In this document: positions 32,733-41,407 of the stretch, one piece after another
How positions within the stretch are numbered: the first letter of the stretch is position 1
Layout: every line of letters starts with the position of its first letter
Assembly: GCF_022809355.1 (NCBI RefSeq)
Contig: NZ_JAKZMM010000022.1
Span: forward strand, 1-64,000
Reading direction: 5' to 3'
Origin: Parabacteroides faecalis
GTDB lineage: Bacteria; Bacteroidota; Bacteroidia; Bacteroidales; Tannerellaceae
Length of the DNA stretch: 64,000 nucleotides
The notes under the pieces: generated by a model
Databases searched by the model: none
The model's input: only the letters and a program-made list of their open reading frames with translations
Told to the model about the DNA's origin: nothing
Made by a program: the position numbers and the translations under genes

Positions 32733-34331
32733 TTACCATTCATCCACTTGCTGTTCTTGGCGGAAACGGTCTAACTGTTGTTGCAGTCGGTCTTGTACAT
32801 CCTTGTATTCAGCCTTCCCGTATAAGTTGTTCTGTTCGTTCGGGTCTGCCTGCAAATCATACAACTCATTGCAGTTGATTGCTTCACGATGTTCATCTTT
32901 ATCTCCGTAAAAATGGATGAGCTTATATTGTTTGTCGCGCACACCATCATGACGGCGTACCATGTGAATGGCTGGATAATCATAATAATGATAGTATAAA
33001 TACTTTCGCCAGTCGGCAGGAGTTTTTCCATCCAGTAACGGAACGAGCGATGTTCCTACCATATACTCCGGCTTTTCTATGCCGGCAATATCCAGATAAG
33101 TAGGCGCATAATCAATATTCTGTACGAGGTCTGTATTCTCAATACCTTTAGCCTTGCCTGGATAGCTGATGATCAGTGGAGTACGGAAAGACTCTTCGTA
33201 CATGAAACGTTTGTCAAACCAGCCATGTTCACCCATATAAAATCCTTGATCGGATGTATAGACAATCACGGTATTCTCCATCAGGTTGTTCTTTTCCAGA
33301 TAATCCAGCAAGCGGCCCACTTCATCATCGACCGTTTTGATACAACGCAGATAATCTTTCAGATACTGCTGATATTTCCATTTGGCCAGATCTTTACCTT
33401 GGGGTTGCTTCTGTTTGAAGTCTTCATGTCTTGTTTTGTAGGCCGTTTCCCAGGCTTCCCGTTGTTGCGGATTCATCCGGTCCAACGAATTTTGTAGGCC
33501 TTGGCTACTCCATTCTTTATTATAAGGAGGCGTATCTTTCAGTTCATTCAACTTCAAGTCATAGACCAAAGTCATGTGATCGGCAATACGCATTTCCTGT
33601 GTCCGGGCAGCATCACAACGAGTAGCATAATCGTCGTCGAAGGTTTCCGGTAAAGGAAATTCTACATCTTCATACAAGTGAAGATATTTTTCTTCCGGCA
33701 TCCAGTTACGGTGTGGTGCCTTTTGATGCACCAGCAGGCAGAATGGTTTGTTCGGATCTCGTTTCTCCAGGAATTCCAGCGCATAATCGGTTGTCAGCTT
33801 CGTAGCATAACCTTCGCGCTTGACGTATTCTCCATTCGTTTCCTTACTTTTGAATTCCGGATTATAATATTCTCCCTGATCCCACAAAACCTGATAATAG
33901 TCGAAACCCTTGGGTTCACATTGCATGTGCCACTTCCCGACAACGGCTGTCTGGTAACCATGTTGTTGTAATATCTCGGAGAAGAATACTTTGGTGGTAT
34001 CAATGCCTTTTCCTAACTGCCGCTGTCCGTTTTGATGACTATATAATCCGGTCATCAGACAAGCCCGGCTGGGTGTTGACAACGAGTTTTCTACAAAAGC
34101 TTGTCGGAACAAAACACCACGGGCAGCCAAACGGTCGATATTGGGTGTTGGGGCTAATTTCCCTAACGCATGCCCATACGCACTGATCGTTTGGAACGAA
34201 TGGTCGTCCGTCATGATATGAATAATATTCAACGGCTTAGTTTCTGTCGCCTTTTCTTTTGTTCCGCTGCAAGCTGACAGCAGCAGAACTGGAGCCATCA
34301 GGCTCATGGATTGGAACAAATTCTTTTTCAT
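32733..34331 (-). CDS. S-type sulfatase lipoprotein (family S1)
   Basis: A 532-residue sulfatase that removes sulfate esters from glycans. Seen: lipoprotein signal with LLLSAC (Cys21), metal-binding TDDH (41-44), the sulfatase signature S-T-P-S-R with S85 as the residue turned into formylglycine, GKWHMQ (metal/substrate), and TSDQGFYMGEHGWFDKRFMYEES in the C-terminal half. The Ser-type signature means it needs an anaerobic maturase (anSME), which is not in this window. It resembles Bacteroides enzymes of the GlcNAc-6-sulfatase kind; that subfamily is a guess. I start at ATG 34331 (the frame opens further upstream). Confidence 0.88.
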   Translation of the reverse strand: MKKNLFQSMSLMAPVLLLSACSGTKEKATETKPLNIIHIMTDDHSFQTISAYGHALGKLAPTPNIDRLAARGVLFRQAFVENSLSTPSRACLMTGLYSHQNGQRQLGKGIDTTKVFFSEILQQHGYQTAVVGKWHMQCEPKGFDYYQVLWDQGEYYNPEFKSKETNGEYVKREGYATKLTTDYALEFLEKRDPNKPFCLLVHQKAPHRNWMPEEKYLHLYEDVEFPLPETFDDDYATRCDAARTQEMRIADHMTLVYDLKLNELKDTPPYNKEWSSQGLQNSLDRMNPQQREAWETAYKTRHEDFKQKQPQGKDLAKWKYQQYLKDYLRCIKTVDDEVGRLLDYLEKNNLMENTVIVYTSDQGFYMGEHGWFDKRFMYEESFRTPLIISYPGKAKGIENTDLVQNIDYAPTYLDIAGIEKPEYMVGTSLVPLLDGKTPADWRKYLYYHYYDYPAIHMVRRHDGVRDKQYKLIHFYGDKDEHREAINCNELYDLQADPNEQNNLYGKAEYKDVQDRLQQQLDRFRQEQQVDEW

Positions 34332-34350
34332 AAGCGATTTAAATGAATAA

Positions 34351-34358
34351 CAAAAGTA
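34351..34358 (-). promoter_or_regulatory. -7 box of the sulfatase gene
   Basis: On the minus strand TACTTTTG (34351-34358) fits TAnnTTTG, 20 nt before the ATG. Confidence 0.5.
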
Positions 34359-34444
34359 AGTAATCATCCGGAGAATCTTTGCACGGATCTTAAGATGGCA
34401 ACACTAATTAACATCAGAATCATAGAATCTCTTCTGGTTTTCTG

Positions 34445-34452
34445 TAAGTTTG
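34445..34452 (+). promoter_or_regulatory. -7 box of the PepSY-like lipoprotein gene
   Basis: TAAGTTTG, 30 nt before the ATG, fits TAnnTTTG; the upstream -33 element is unclear. Confidence 0.5.
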
Positions 34453-34482
34453 TAACACTTATAATCCATAAATCATTTTATC

Positions 34483-35871
34483 ATGAAAAAGAGAGTTGAT
34501 AGAATATGTAGTTTCCTGATGGCATGTTTACTCCTGATTCATATCAGTTGTAGTGAAAATAATTCGGTAGAAGATCCCAGACAAGAGTTGCCTGAAAATA
34601 TTCAAAGCAGTTTACAAGTGCTTTATCCGGATGAAATCCCTCAGTCAACAGAGCAGCTTATCGATCCGAATACAAGTGAGGTCTGTTATTACGTAAGTTT
34701 TTCCGATGGAACCTATTTTGTATTCAATGCTGCAGGTGAGTGGACGAGTGTGTATTGCTATACGAAGGTACTTCCTGTTTCCATCCAAACAACCTATAAA
34801 GATGCTATCCGGCAGATAGAAACCGAAACAGCATCACCTATTCAGGCTCTTGATAAGACATTATATGGTATTGCTTTTGGTTTGGAAGACCAAAGATGGC
34901 TGGCTTACAGTACAACGGATAAGAAATTATTGGGAGAGGAAATGGAACATAACACCGGTCTGCAACCTAATGAGTATCTGCCGGGTCCGGTTTATTTCTT
35001 TGTGAGTTCTTCTTTTGATGCGGAAATCGAACATGTCATCGTTCCGCAGGATGAAAATCAGTCCGACTTTCGTTATTCTTTATGGTTAAGCAATCATATG
35101 GTTGTCGACTTCAATCAAGACAATGATTGGCTAGAGGTTCGCCATGCAGAAAAGGCTTACTTGCCTGATAGCTTTTATTCATTGTTGCCTGAAGATGTGG
35201 TAGAACAGTTAACAGAAGACTGTCCGGAAAAGAATATTTATCTTGTCCGGCAGATCAAGTCAGAACAGACGATTCAATATGAATTTGAAACAGACGACCA
35301 AAAATCATGGTGTTATGCGATTCCGAATCCGGATTATACACCGCCAACCATATTCCCAGATAAAGGGATTCGGGCTTTTATTGATAAATATTTTGGAATA
35401 ACTTCATCTGTTTCTATGGTCTTGTCTTTAGATACTAAAGATCGGGTTATCGTCTCTCTTCCCAATGGATTCAATTTTACGGTCAATATGCAAGGCGAAT
35501 GGATAAATATTGATAACCATAATTTGGGTTGGTCTGCGCTGAAAGAAGAACTCATATCTTCGGAAATCTTGAAAGCTGTAGAAGAGAAATATCAGACGAC
35601 CATTACCTCGATTACTCGTCCGCTCGATCAACTACAAGTTCAATATATGCTGGCTGATGAGGGCGATCAAGTCTATTATGTGTACTCGGCAACAGAATTT
35701 GTAGCACAAGATTCGCCGAGAACTCCTTATGAAAAGGCTTATCGGTATATTCGTCATCATTATCCTGCAGAGATTTCTTTCAATCTTTCGTATGAGCAAG
35801 GTAGATATCAAACTACTTTGGAAGATGGAACTTTATTACTCTTTGATGGAAAAGGCGAGTTGATCAAATGA
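34483..35871 (+). CDS. Multi-module PepSY-like (DUF2874) lipoprotein
   Basis: A 462-residue lipoprotein (lipobox IHISC near residue 23) made of repeated PepSY/BLIP-like modules of about 90-110 residues. Each ends in a hairpin of the form SFSDGTYFVFNAAGEW, SLWLSNHMVVDFNQDNDW, VSLPNGFNFTVNMQGEW and TLEDGTLLLFDGKGE, visible four times along the protein. Such proteins are common on Bacteroidales surfaces or in the periplasm; the family resembles inhibitors of proteases or lactamases but no role has been fixed. Next to the sulfatase, but divergent from it. Confidence 0.78.
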   Translation: MKKRVDRICSFLMACLLLIHISCSENNSVEDPRQELPENIQSSLQVLYPDEIPQSTEQLIDPNTSEVCYYVSFSDGTYFVFNAAGEWTSVYCYTKVLPVSIQTTYKDAIRQIETETASPIQALDKTLYGIAFGLEDQRWLAYSTTDKKLLGEEMEHNTGLQPNEYLPGPVYFFVSSSFDAEIEHVIVPQDENQSDFRYSLWLSNHMVVDFNQDNDWLEVRHAEKAYLPDSFYSLLPEDVVEQLTEDCPEKNIYLVRQIKSEQTIQYEFETDDQKSWCYAIPNPDYTPPTIFPDKGIRAFIDKYFGITSSVSMVLSLDTKDRVIVSLPNGFNFTVNMQGEWINIDNHNLGWSALKEELISSEILKAVEEKYQTTITSITRPLDQLQVQYMLADEGDQVYYVYSATEFVAQDSPRTPYEKAYRYIRHHYPAEISFNLSYEQGRYQTTLEDGTLLLFDGKGELIK

Positions 35872-35908
35872 AATTTTAGTTTATAAGGAAATTACCAGCT
35901 ATTTTCCG

Positions 35909-35916
35909 TAATTTTG
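35909..35916 (+). promoter_or_regulatory. -7 box of the mtaB operon
   Basis: TAATTTTG fits TAnnTTTG. It contains the TTG at 35914 that could open the frame, so the ATG at 35950 is the better start. Confidence 0.55.
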
Positions 35917-35949
35917 CAAACTATTAGTTCAGGAGATTGTTTCATAGAT

Positions 35950-37275
35950 ATGATAGATCATACAGTTTTTGAAAATAAGAAAGCTGCCTATTATACATTA
36001 GGTTGCAAATTGAATTTTGCCGAGACTTCGACTATCGGAAAGGTCTTGTCAGAACAAGGAGTCCGAAAAGTCCGTCCTGGTGAGAAAGCTGATATTTGCG
36101 TTATCAATACATGCTCGGTAACAGAGCTGGCTGATAAGAAATGTCGTCAGGCTATTCGTCGTATTAGTAAACAACATCCCAATGCTTTTGTGGTGGTGAC
36201 GGGTTGTTATGCCCAGTTAAAGCCGGAAGAAGTGGCACACATTGAAGGAGTAGATCTTGTTTTGGGTGCGGAACAAAAGCTGGATATCCTGCACTATCTG
36301 AATGATTTGCACAAGACCGATGCTGATGGAGAAATTCATACTTCGGCCTCAAAAGACATTCGTACTTTTACGCCTTCTTGTTCCGCCGATGATCGGACCC
36401 GGCATTTCTTGAAAGTACAAGACGGATGTGATTACTTCTGCAGTTATTGTACGATACCTTTTGCCCGTGGCCGTAGTCGTAACGGTTCGATTGAAAGTCT
36501 GGTGAAACAGGCGGAGGAAGTTGCTGCCCAAGGAGGAAAAGAAATTGTCCTGACAGGAGTAAATATTGGAGATTTCGGAAAAACAACGGGTGAGACTTTC
36601 ATCGATTTGATTCGTGCGTTGGATGAAGTGGAAGGGATTGAGCGCTATCGTATTTCTTCTATTGAACCGAATCTGATTACGGATGAGGCAATCGATTTCG
36701 TGGCAGGCAGCAAACGATTTGCTCCACATTTCCATATTCCATTGCAGAGTGGAAGTGATGATGTGCTGAAACTGATGCGTCGCCGGTATGATACGGCATT
36801 GTTCCGTCATAAAATCGAGAAGATCAAGTCGATTCTTCCAGATGCTTTTATCGGAGTAGATGTAATCGTCGGTACACGTGGGGAAACGGATGCTTACTTT
36901 GAAGATGCCCGTCGTTTTATCGAAAGTCTGGATGTTACGCAATTACATGTATTCAGTTATTCCGAACGTCCGGGAACACAAGCGCTGAAAATCGACTATG
37001 TAGTGGATCCGAAAGTAAAACATATCCGTAGTCAGATTCTGTTGGATTTGTCGGAGAAGAAGCTTCAGGCGTTTTATGAAGCCCATATAGGCCGGGAAGC
37101 CAAAGTCTTGTTCGAGCATACGAAGAAAGACGGTATGATGCACGGATTTACAGAAAACTACATCAAGGTTGAAACTCCTTATGACGCTTCTTTGATTAAC
37201 GAGACTCGACGAATTCGGTTAGGTGGATGGAACGCAGATAAATCTGCTTTGCAAATAGAATCTTTTATCGGGTAA
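35950..37275 (+). CDS. mtaB: tRNA t6A37 methylthiotransferase
   Basis: A 441-residue radical-SAM enzyme that adds methylthio to t6A at tRNA position 37. Seen: the N-terminal UPF0004 domain with cysteines in TLGCKLN, NTCSVT and TGCYAQ for one Fe-S cluster; the radical-SAM CDYFCSYCTIPFARG (CxxxCxxC) for the second; and a C-terminal TRAM domain (from about 380). The TLGCKLNFAE opening is characteristic of MtaB rather than MiaB (which has GCQMN). Followed after 19 nt by an acyltransferase gene, probably in one operon running to the PorE-like gene. Confidence 0.93.
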   Translation: MIDHTVFENKKAAYYTLGCKLNFAETSTIGKVLSEQGVRKVRPGEKADICVINTCSVTELADKKCRQAIRRISKQHPNAFVVVTGCYAQLKPEEVAHIEGVDLVLGAEQKLDILHYLNDLHKTDADGEIHTSASKDIRTFTPSCSADDRTRHFLKVQDGCDYFCSYCTIPFARGRSRNGSIESLVKQAEEVAAQGGKEIVLTGVNIGDFGKTTGETFIDLIRALDEVEGIERYRISSIEPNLITDEAIDFVAGSKRFAPHFHIPLQSGSDDVLKLMRRRYDTALFRHKIEKIKSILPDAFIGVDVIVGTRGETDAYFEDARRFIESLDVTQLHVFSYSERPGTQALKIDYVVDPKVKHIRSQILLDLSEKKLQAFYEAHIGREAKVLFEHTKKDGMMHGFTENYIKVETPYDASLINETRRIRLGGWNADKSALQIESFIG

Positions 37276-37294
37276 TTTTCTTGAGACTGATTGT

Positions 37295-38203
37295 ATGTGG
37301 ACACAGATTCAATATGCACTGATTTATGGTTGGATTAAATTACATGCATTACTGCCTATGTCGGCATTGTATGTATTATCTGATTTCCTTTATTTTATCG
37401 TTTATCGGGTAATTCGTTATCGTGTATCAGTCGTACGTAGGAATTTAAAGGCTGCATTTCCGGGGAAAAGTAATAAAGAACTTCTGCTTTTGGAAAAGAA
37501 GTTTTATCATCACTTTGCCGATTATGTAGTTGAGACGTTGAAATTAGCCCATATTTCTTTGGAAGAATTACAGAAAAGAGCCTATGTACAGAATCCGGAA
37601 CTTATTGATCAGTTAATGGACAAAGGTAATCCTTGCTGTTTGTTGTTGATGGGGCATTTTGGTAATTGGGAATGGTATTCAGGATCTACTTCTCGGTTTA
37701 AAGATGCTTGTTTGTATCAGATTTATCGTCCTTTAAATAATAAGGCAGTGGATAAACTCTTTATCCATTTGCGGACGAAGTTTGGTTCATTCGGTATTTC
37801 TAAAAATGATACAGGACGTGAGGTGGTGCGGCTTGTGCGGAATAAAGTTCGGTCAGCAGTTATCTTTTTGGCTGACCAGACACCAAGCCCAAGTAATTTG
37901 CATTATTGGACAAACTTCCTAAACCAGGATACGGCTATTCTTACCGGAGCAGAACGTCTGGCCCGGAAGTTAAATACTCCGGTTGTGTTTTTGGATGTGC
38001 AGATGTTGAAACGAGGTTACTATACACTCGAAATACAGTTGATTACTGACAATCCCAAGGAAACTCCCGAGAATTGGATTACCGAAGAATATGCTAGACG
38101 CATGGAAAAAAGTATCCTTCGTAAACCGGAAGGATGGCTTTGGACGCATAAACGTTGGAAATATAAACGGAGTGACGCTGTAACTCATCATGGAAATAAC
38201 TAA
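37295..38203 (+). CDS. LpxL/HtrB-family lipid acyltransferase
   Basis: A 302-residue acyltransferase of the lipid A late-acyltransferase family, anchored at the inner membrane by a helix near 14-40. Seen: the catalytic HxxxxE motif in LLMGHFGNWEWYS (near residue 121), and QTPSPSNLHYW further on. It should transfer a fatty acyl chain to lipid A or a related lipid. It overlaps the next gene by 14 nt, and mtaB ends 19 nt upstream. Whether it acts on lipid A or on an ornithine-type lipid is not decided by sequence. Confidence 0.88.
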   Translation: MWTQIQYALIYGWIKLHALLPMSALYVLSDFLYFIVYRVIRYRVSVVRRNLKAAFPGKSNKELLLLEKKFYHHFADYVVETLKLAHISLEELQKRAYVQNPELIDQLMDKGNPCCLLLMGHFGNWEWYSGSTSRFKDACLYQIYRPLNNKAVDKLFIHLRTKFGSFGISKNDTGREVVRLVRNKVRSAVIFLADQTPSPSNLHYWTNFLNQDTAILTGAERLARKLNTPVVFLDVQMLKRGYYTLEIQLITDNPKETPENWITEEYARRMEKSILRKPEGWLWTHKRWKYKRSDAVTHHGNN

Positions 38204-39227
38204 GAATAAGAAAATAGCAATTGTCATATTGAATTGGAACGGTTCTGCCTTGATGGAAAAGTATCTTCCTTCGGTAGTCCGTTATTCTCCGGCTGAATGG
38301 GCTGATGTCATAGTTGCGGATAATGGGTCAACGGATGATTCCTTGCAAATGCTGGCCGATAAATTCCCTTCCGTGCAGATTATCCGGATGGATAAGAATT
38401 ATGGATTTGCAGAAGGTTATAATCAGGCTCTGAAACAAATCTCTCATCCTTATTGCGTCTTGTTGAATAGTGATGTGGAAGTAACTCCGAACTGGCTGGA
38501 TGCTCCTTGTCGATTATTGGATACACACCCTGATGTTGTTGCCGTTCAGCCTAAGATCAAAGCCGACGATCAGCGTGCCTTCTTTGAGTATGCCGGAGCT
38601 TCGGGTGGTTTTATGGATAAATACGGTTATCCGTTTTGTCGGGGGCGCTTATTGCATATTGTAGAGGAAGACAGCGGGCAGTATGATACTCTAATAGATG
38701 TTCTTTGGGCGACAGGCGCTTGTCTGTTTATCCGTACGGATGTGTATAAAGCCGTAGGAGGATTGGATGGTGATTTCTTTGCTCATCAAGAAGAGATTGA
38801 TATGTGTTGGCGACTTCGGGCACGTGGTTATCGGTTGGTATGCACTCCTCAGTCTGTCATTTATCATAAAGGAGGTGGTACATTGAATGTGGAAAGTCCT
38901 CGCAAGACATTCCTGAATTTCCGGAATAATCTGTTGATGCTTTATAAGAATTTACCGGATAAAGACTTGAAACCGGTGATGCGGCTTCGTTTTTGGCTTG
39001 ACTATTTGGCTGCTCTTAAGTTCTTTTTGACTGGACATGTCGCGAATGCCAAGGCGGTTTATCAGGCTCGGCATGAGTTTTATCAGCTTCTTCCTCAATT
39101 TGAACATAAACGGATGGAAAATATGCAGAAGACGGTTCTTACTGAGATACCGGAGCTGAAATCATATAGTTTGTTGTGGCAGTTTTATCTGAAAGGACGA
39201 AAACATTATTCCGAATTGCCGCAATAA
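38190..39227 (+). CDS. Glycosyltransferase family 2
   Basis: A 345-residue GT-A glycosyltransferase. Seen: the donor-binding NGSTDDSLQML strand with DVIVADNGSTDD, the metal-binding LLNSDVEVTPNW (DxD-like), and the HQEEIDMCWRLRARG acceptor-side motif typical of WbbL/rhamnosyltransferase-like GT2. The C-terminal third has a hydrophobic stretch suggesting membrane association. It overlaps the acyltransferase by 14 nt, so it may act on the same surface glycolipid. Sugar and linkage are unknown. Confidence 0.9.
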   Translation: MEITKNKKIAIVILNWNGSALMEKYLPSVVRYSPAEWADVIVADNGSTDDSLQMLADKFPSVQIIRMDKNYGFAEGYNQALKQISHPYCVLLNSDVEVTPNWLDAPCRLLDTHPDVVAVQPKIKADDQRAFFEYAGASGGFMDKYGYPFCRGRLLHIVEEDSGQYDTLIDVLWATGACLFIRTDVYKAVGGLDGDFFAHQEEIDMCWRLRARGYRLVCTPQSVIYHKGGGTLNVESPRKTFLNFRNNLLMLYKNLPDKDLKPVMRLRFWLDYLAALKFFLTGHVANAKAVYQARHEFYQLLPQFEHKRMENMQKTVLTEIPELKSYSLLWQFYLKGRKHYSELPQ

Positions 39228-39266
39228 GATCGTGTATTTTACGTTATAAGTAAGATATTTACTGAT

Positions 39267-41261
39267 ATGTCACTAGTAATGAATCAACAGAAATCCTACA
39301 TATTTGGTCTATTGGGCATTTTCCTTTCGCTAATGTTCTTTTCTTGTAAAACGGCGAAGCTGAGTGATGCTGAGGAAAAGCATCGTATCGGAGAATATTA
39401 TGAAGCTGCCGCTATCTATCGTAAAGTTTATACAAAGACATCACCCAAGAAACGGGATTTGAGAGGTTACATCGCTTTCCGTATGGCTGAATGCAATCGG
39501 TTGATCAATAGTACGGACAAAGCTATCAGTGGATATATGAATGCATTGAGATATGAATATCCTGATTCTATCTTGAATTTACGTTTAGGCCAGATGCTTC
39601 AGCGTAAGGGACGTTATACTGAGGCAATCAAACAGTACGATGCTTATTTGATGTACAATCCCGAAAGTCAATTAGCTTTTAATGGAATTGAAGGTTGTCA
39701 GTTGGCTCCTGTATGGAAGAAGAATCCAACCCGTTATGAAGTCCGACGCATGGAAAAGTTCAATTCCCGCCGTGGTGAGTTTTGTCCGATGTTGACAGGA
39801 GAGAAGTATGATCAATTGTATTTTACCTCTTCACGAACGAAAGATAAGGAAGCAAAGGTTAGTGCTATTACCGGACAGTATAATAATAACTTTTTCCTGG
39901 TCAAACAGGATGAAAATGGCAATTGGTTGAATCCGGAAGAACTGGAAGATGAAGTGAATACGGAGTTTGATGAAGGAACGTCCTCGTTTTCGGCTGATGG
40001 GAATACAATGTATTATACGTATTGTTCGCAGGATGAAACAGGCGACCGTACTTCTGAAATATATGTTTCTACCCGTAGTAGTGCTAAATGGGGGAAAGGA
40101 ACGCGTACCACGATTGTAAAAGATTCAGTGACGGCTTTAGGTCATCCAGCCATTTCACCGGATGGGAAATATCTTTATTTCACATCAGATGTTGTAGGAG
40201 GATTTGGAGGAAAAGATTTATATAGAGCCCGTGTAGCAGGAAGTGATTTTGGTCCTATGGAAAACTTGGGCCCGGAAATTAATACGACAGGTGATGAAAT
40301 GTTTCCTTATGTACGTGATTCTGTAACCATATATTTTGCTTCCAATGGACATCCGGGTGCAGGTGGTTTGGATTTGTTTAAGGCGACTCAAGACAGTACA
40401 GGACATTGGAAGGTAGAAAACTTAGGTTTTCCGATAAACTCCTCAAGTGATGATTTTGGTATTACGTTTGAAGGAAATAAGGAAAAGGGTTTTTTCAGTT
40501 CAAACCGGAATGATGCTCGTGGGTTTGATCATATTTATTCATTTGAAAAGCCAACAATTACAGTACGTATTGAAGGTATTGTAAATGATGTGGATGAATA
40601 TCCGATAGAAGATGCAACGGTCCGGATTGTAGGAAAAGACGGATTGAATGCCAAGGTGCAAACAAAGAAAGATGGAACTTACGAAGTGGAACTGGAACGG
40701 GATATTAAATATGTCATGATGGCCAGTGCCCGTGGTTTCTTGAACCAGAACTATGAATTACATACCAGTCCGGAAGAGAAAAGTGAAACGTATATTGTTG
40801 ATTTCTTCTTGTCGCCGATTAGTAAACCTGTGGTTATCGAGAATATTTTTTATGACTTTGATAAAGCAACCTTACGTCCGGAATCGAAGAAGGCTTTGGA
40901 TGAGATGATCAAGATGTTGAATGACAATCCTAATGTAACCATTGAGTTAGGTGCACATACTGACCGGAAAGGTACAGATAAGTATAACGAAAAGCTGGCT
41001 CAACGGAGAGCTCAGTCGGTTGTCGATTATCTGATAGCCGGAGGTATTGCGGCCGATCGTCTTGAAGCTAAGGGATATGGAGAAAGCGTACCGAAGACGA
41101 TCAATAAAAAGATGGCTAAACAGTTTGATTTCTTGAAAGAAGGTGATGTCTTGACGGAAGACTTTATTCTGAAATTAACTCCTGAACAACAGGAAATAGC
41201 TGATCAGATCAATCGTCGTACAGAGTTTAAGGTGTTACGTACCAATTATAACTTGTTCTAA
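39267..41261 (+). CDS. porE: PorE-like OmpA-family lipoprotein (type IX secretion)
   Basis: A 664-residue multidomain lipoprotein. Seen in order: lipoprotein signal (SLMFFSC, near residue 27), a TPR region (about 35-150), a WD40/PD40-type beta-propeller (about 165-430, repeats such as GHPAISPDGKYLYFTSD), a carboxypeptidase-regulatory-like domain (about 435-520), and an OmpA peptidoglycan-binding domain (about 530-664, IFYDFDKATLRPES and IELGAHTDRKGTDKYNEKLAQRRA). This order and length match PorE of Porphyromonas gingivalis, which links the T9SS to the cell wall. It ends an operon that begins at mtaB (39-nt gap before it). ATG at 39279 is a second start option. Confidence 0.85.
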   Translation: MSLVMNQQKSYIFGLLGIFLSLMFFSCKTAKLSDAEEKHRIGEYYEAAAIYRKVYTKTSPKKRDLRGYIAFRMAECNRLINSTDKAISGYMNALRYEYPDSILNLRLGQMLQRKGRYTEAIKQYDAYLMYNPESQLAFNGIEGCQLAPVWKKNPTRYEVRRMEKFNSRRGEFCPMLTGEKYDQLYFTSSRTKDKEAKVSAITGQYNNNFFLVKQDENGNWLNPEELEDEVNTEFDEGTSSFSADGNTMYYTYCSQDETGDRTSEIYVSTRSSAKWGKGTRTTIVKDSVTALGHPAISPDGKYLYFTSDVVGGFGGKDLYRARVAGSDFGPMENLGPEINTTGDEMFPYVRDSVTIYFASNGHPGAGGLDLFKATQDSTGHWKVENLGFPINSSSDDFGITFEGNKEKGFFSSNRNDARGFDHIYSFEKPTITVRIEGIVNDVDEYPIEDATVRIVGKDGLNAKVQTKKDGTYEVELERDIKYVMMASARGFLNQNYELHTSPEEKSETYIVDFFLSPISKPVVIENIFYDFDKATLRPESKKALDEMIKMLNDNPNVTIELGAHTDRKGTDKYNEKLAQRRAQSVVDYLIAGGIAADRLEAKGYGESVPKTINKKMAKQFDFLKEGDVLTEDFILKLTPEQQEIADQINRRTEFKVLRTNYNLF

Positions 41262-41316
41262 ATTTCTTGCGCTGAAAAAAGTAGGTTGAATCGTTCGGAA
41301 TCTCCGATAAATCTAC

Positions 41317-41324
41317 TAACTTTG
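41317..41324 (+). promoter_or_regulatory. -7 box of purA
   Basis: TAACTTTG fits TAnnTTTG with a leader of about 80 nt before the ATG. Confidence 0.45.
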
Positions 41325-41407
41325 TCGATTGCGTTAGGGAATGTAAAGGAATAATGGTTCAATAACGCATACAAGCGAAATATTAACGGCCTATATAAAT
41401 AAAAGCA

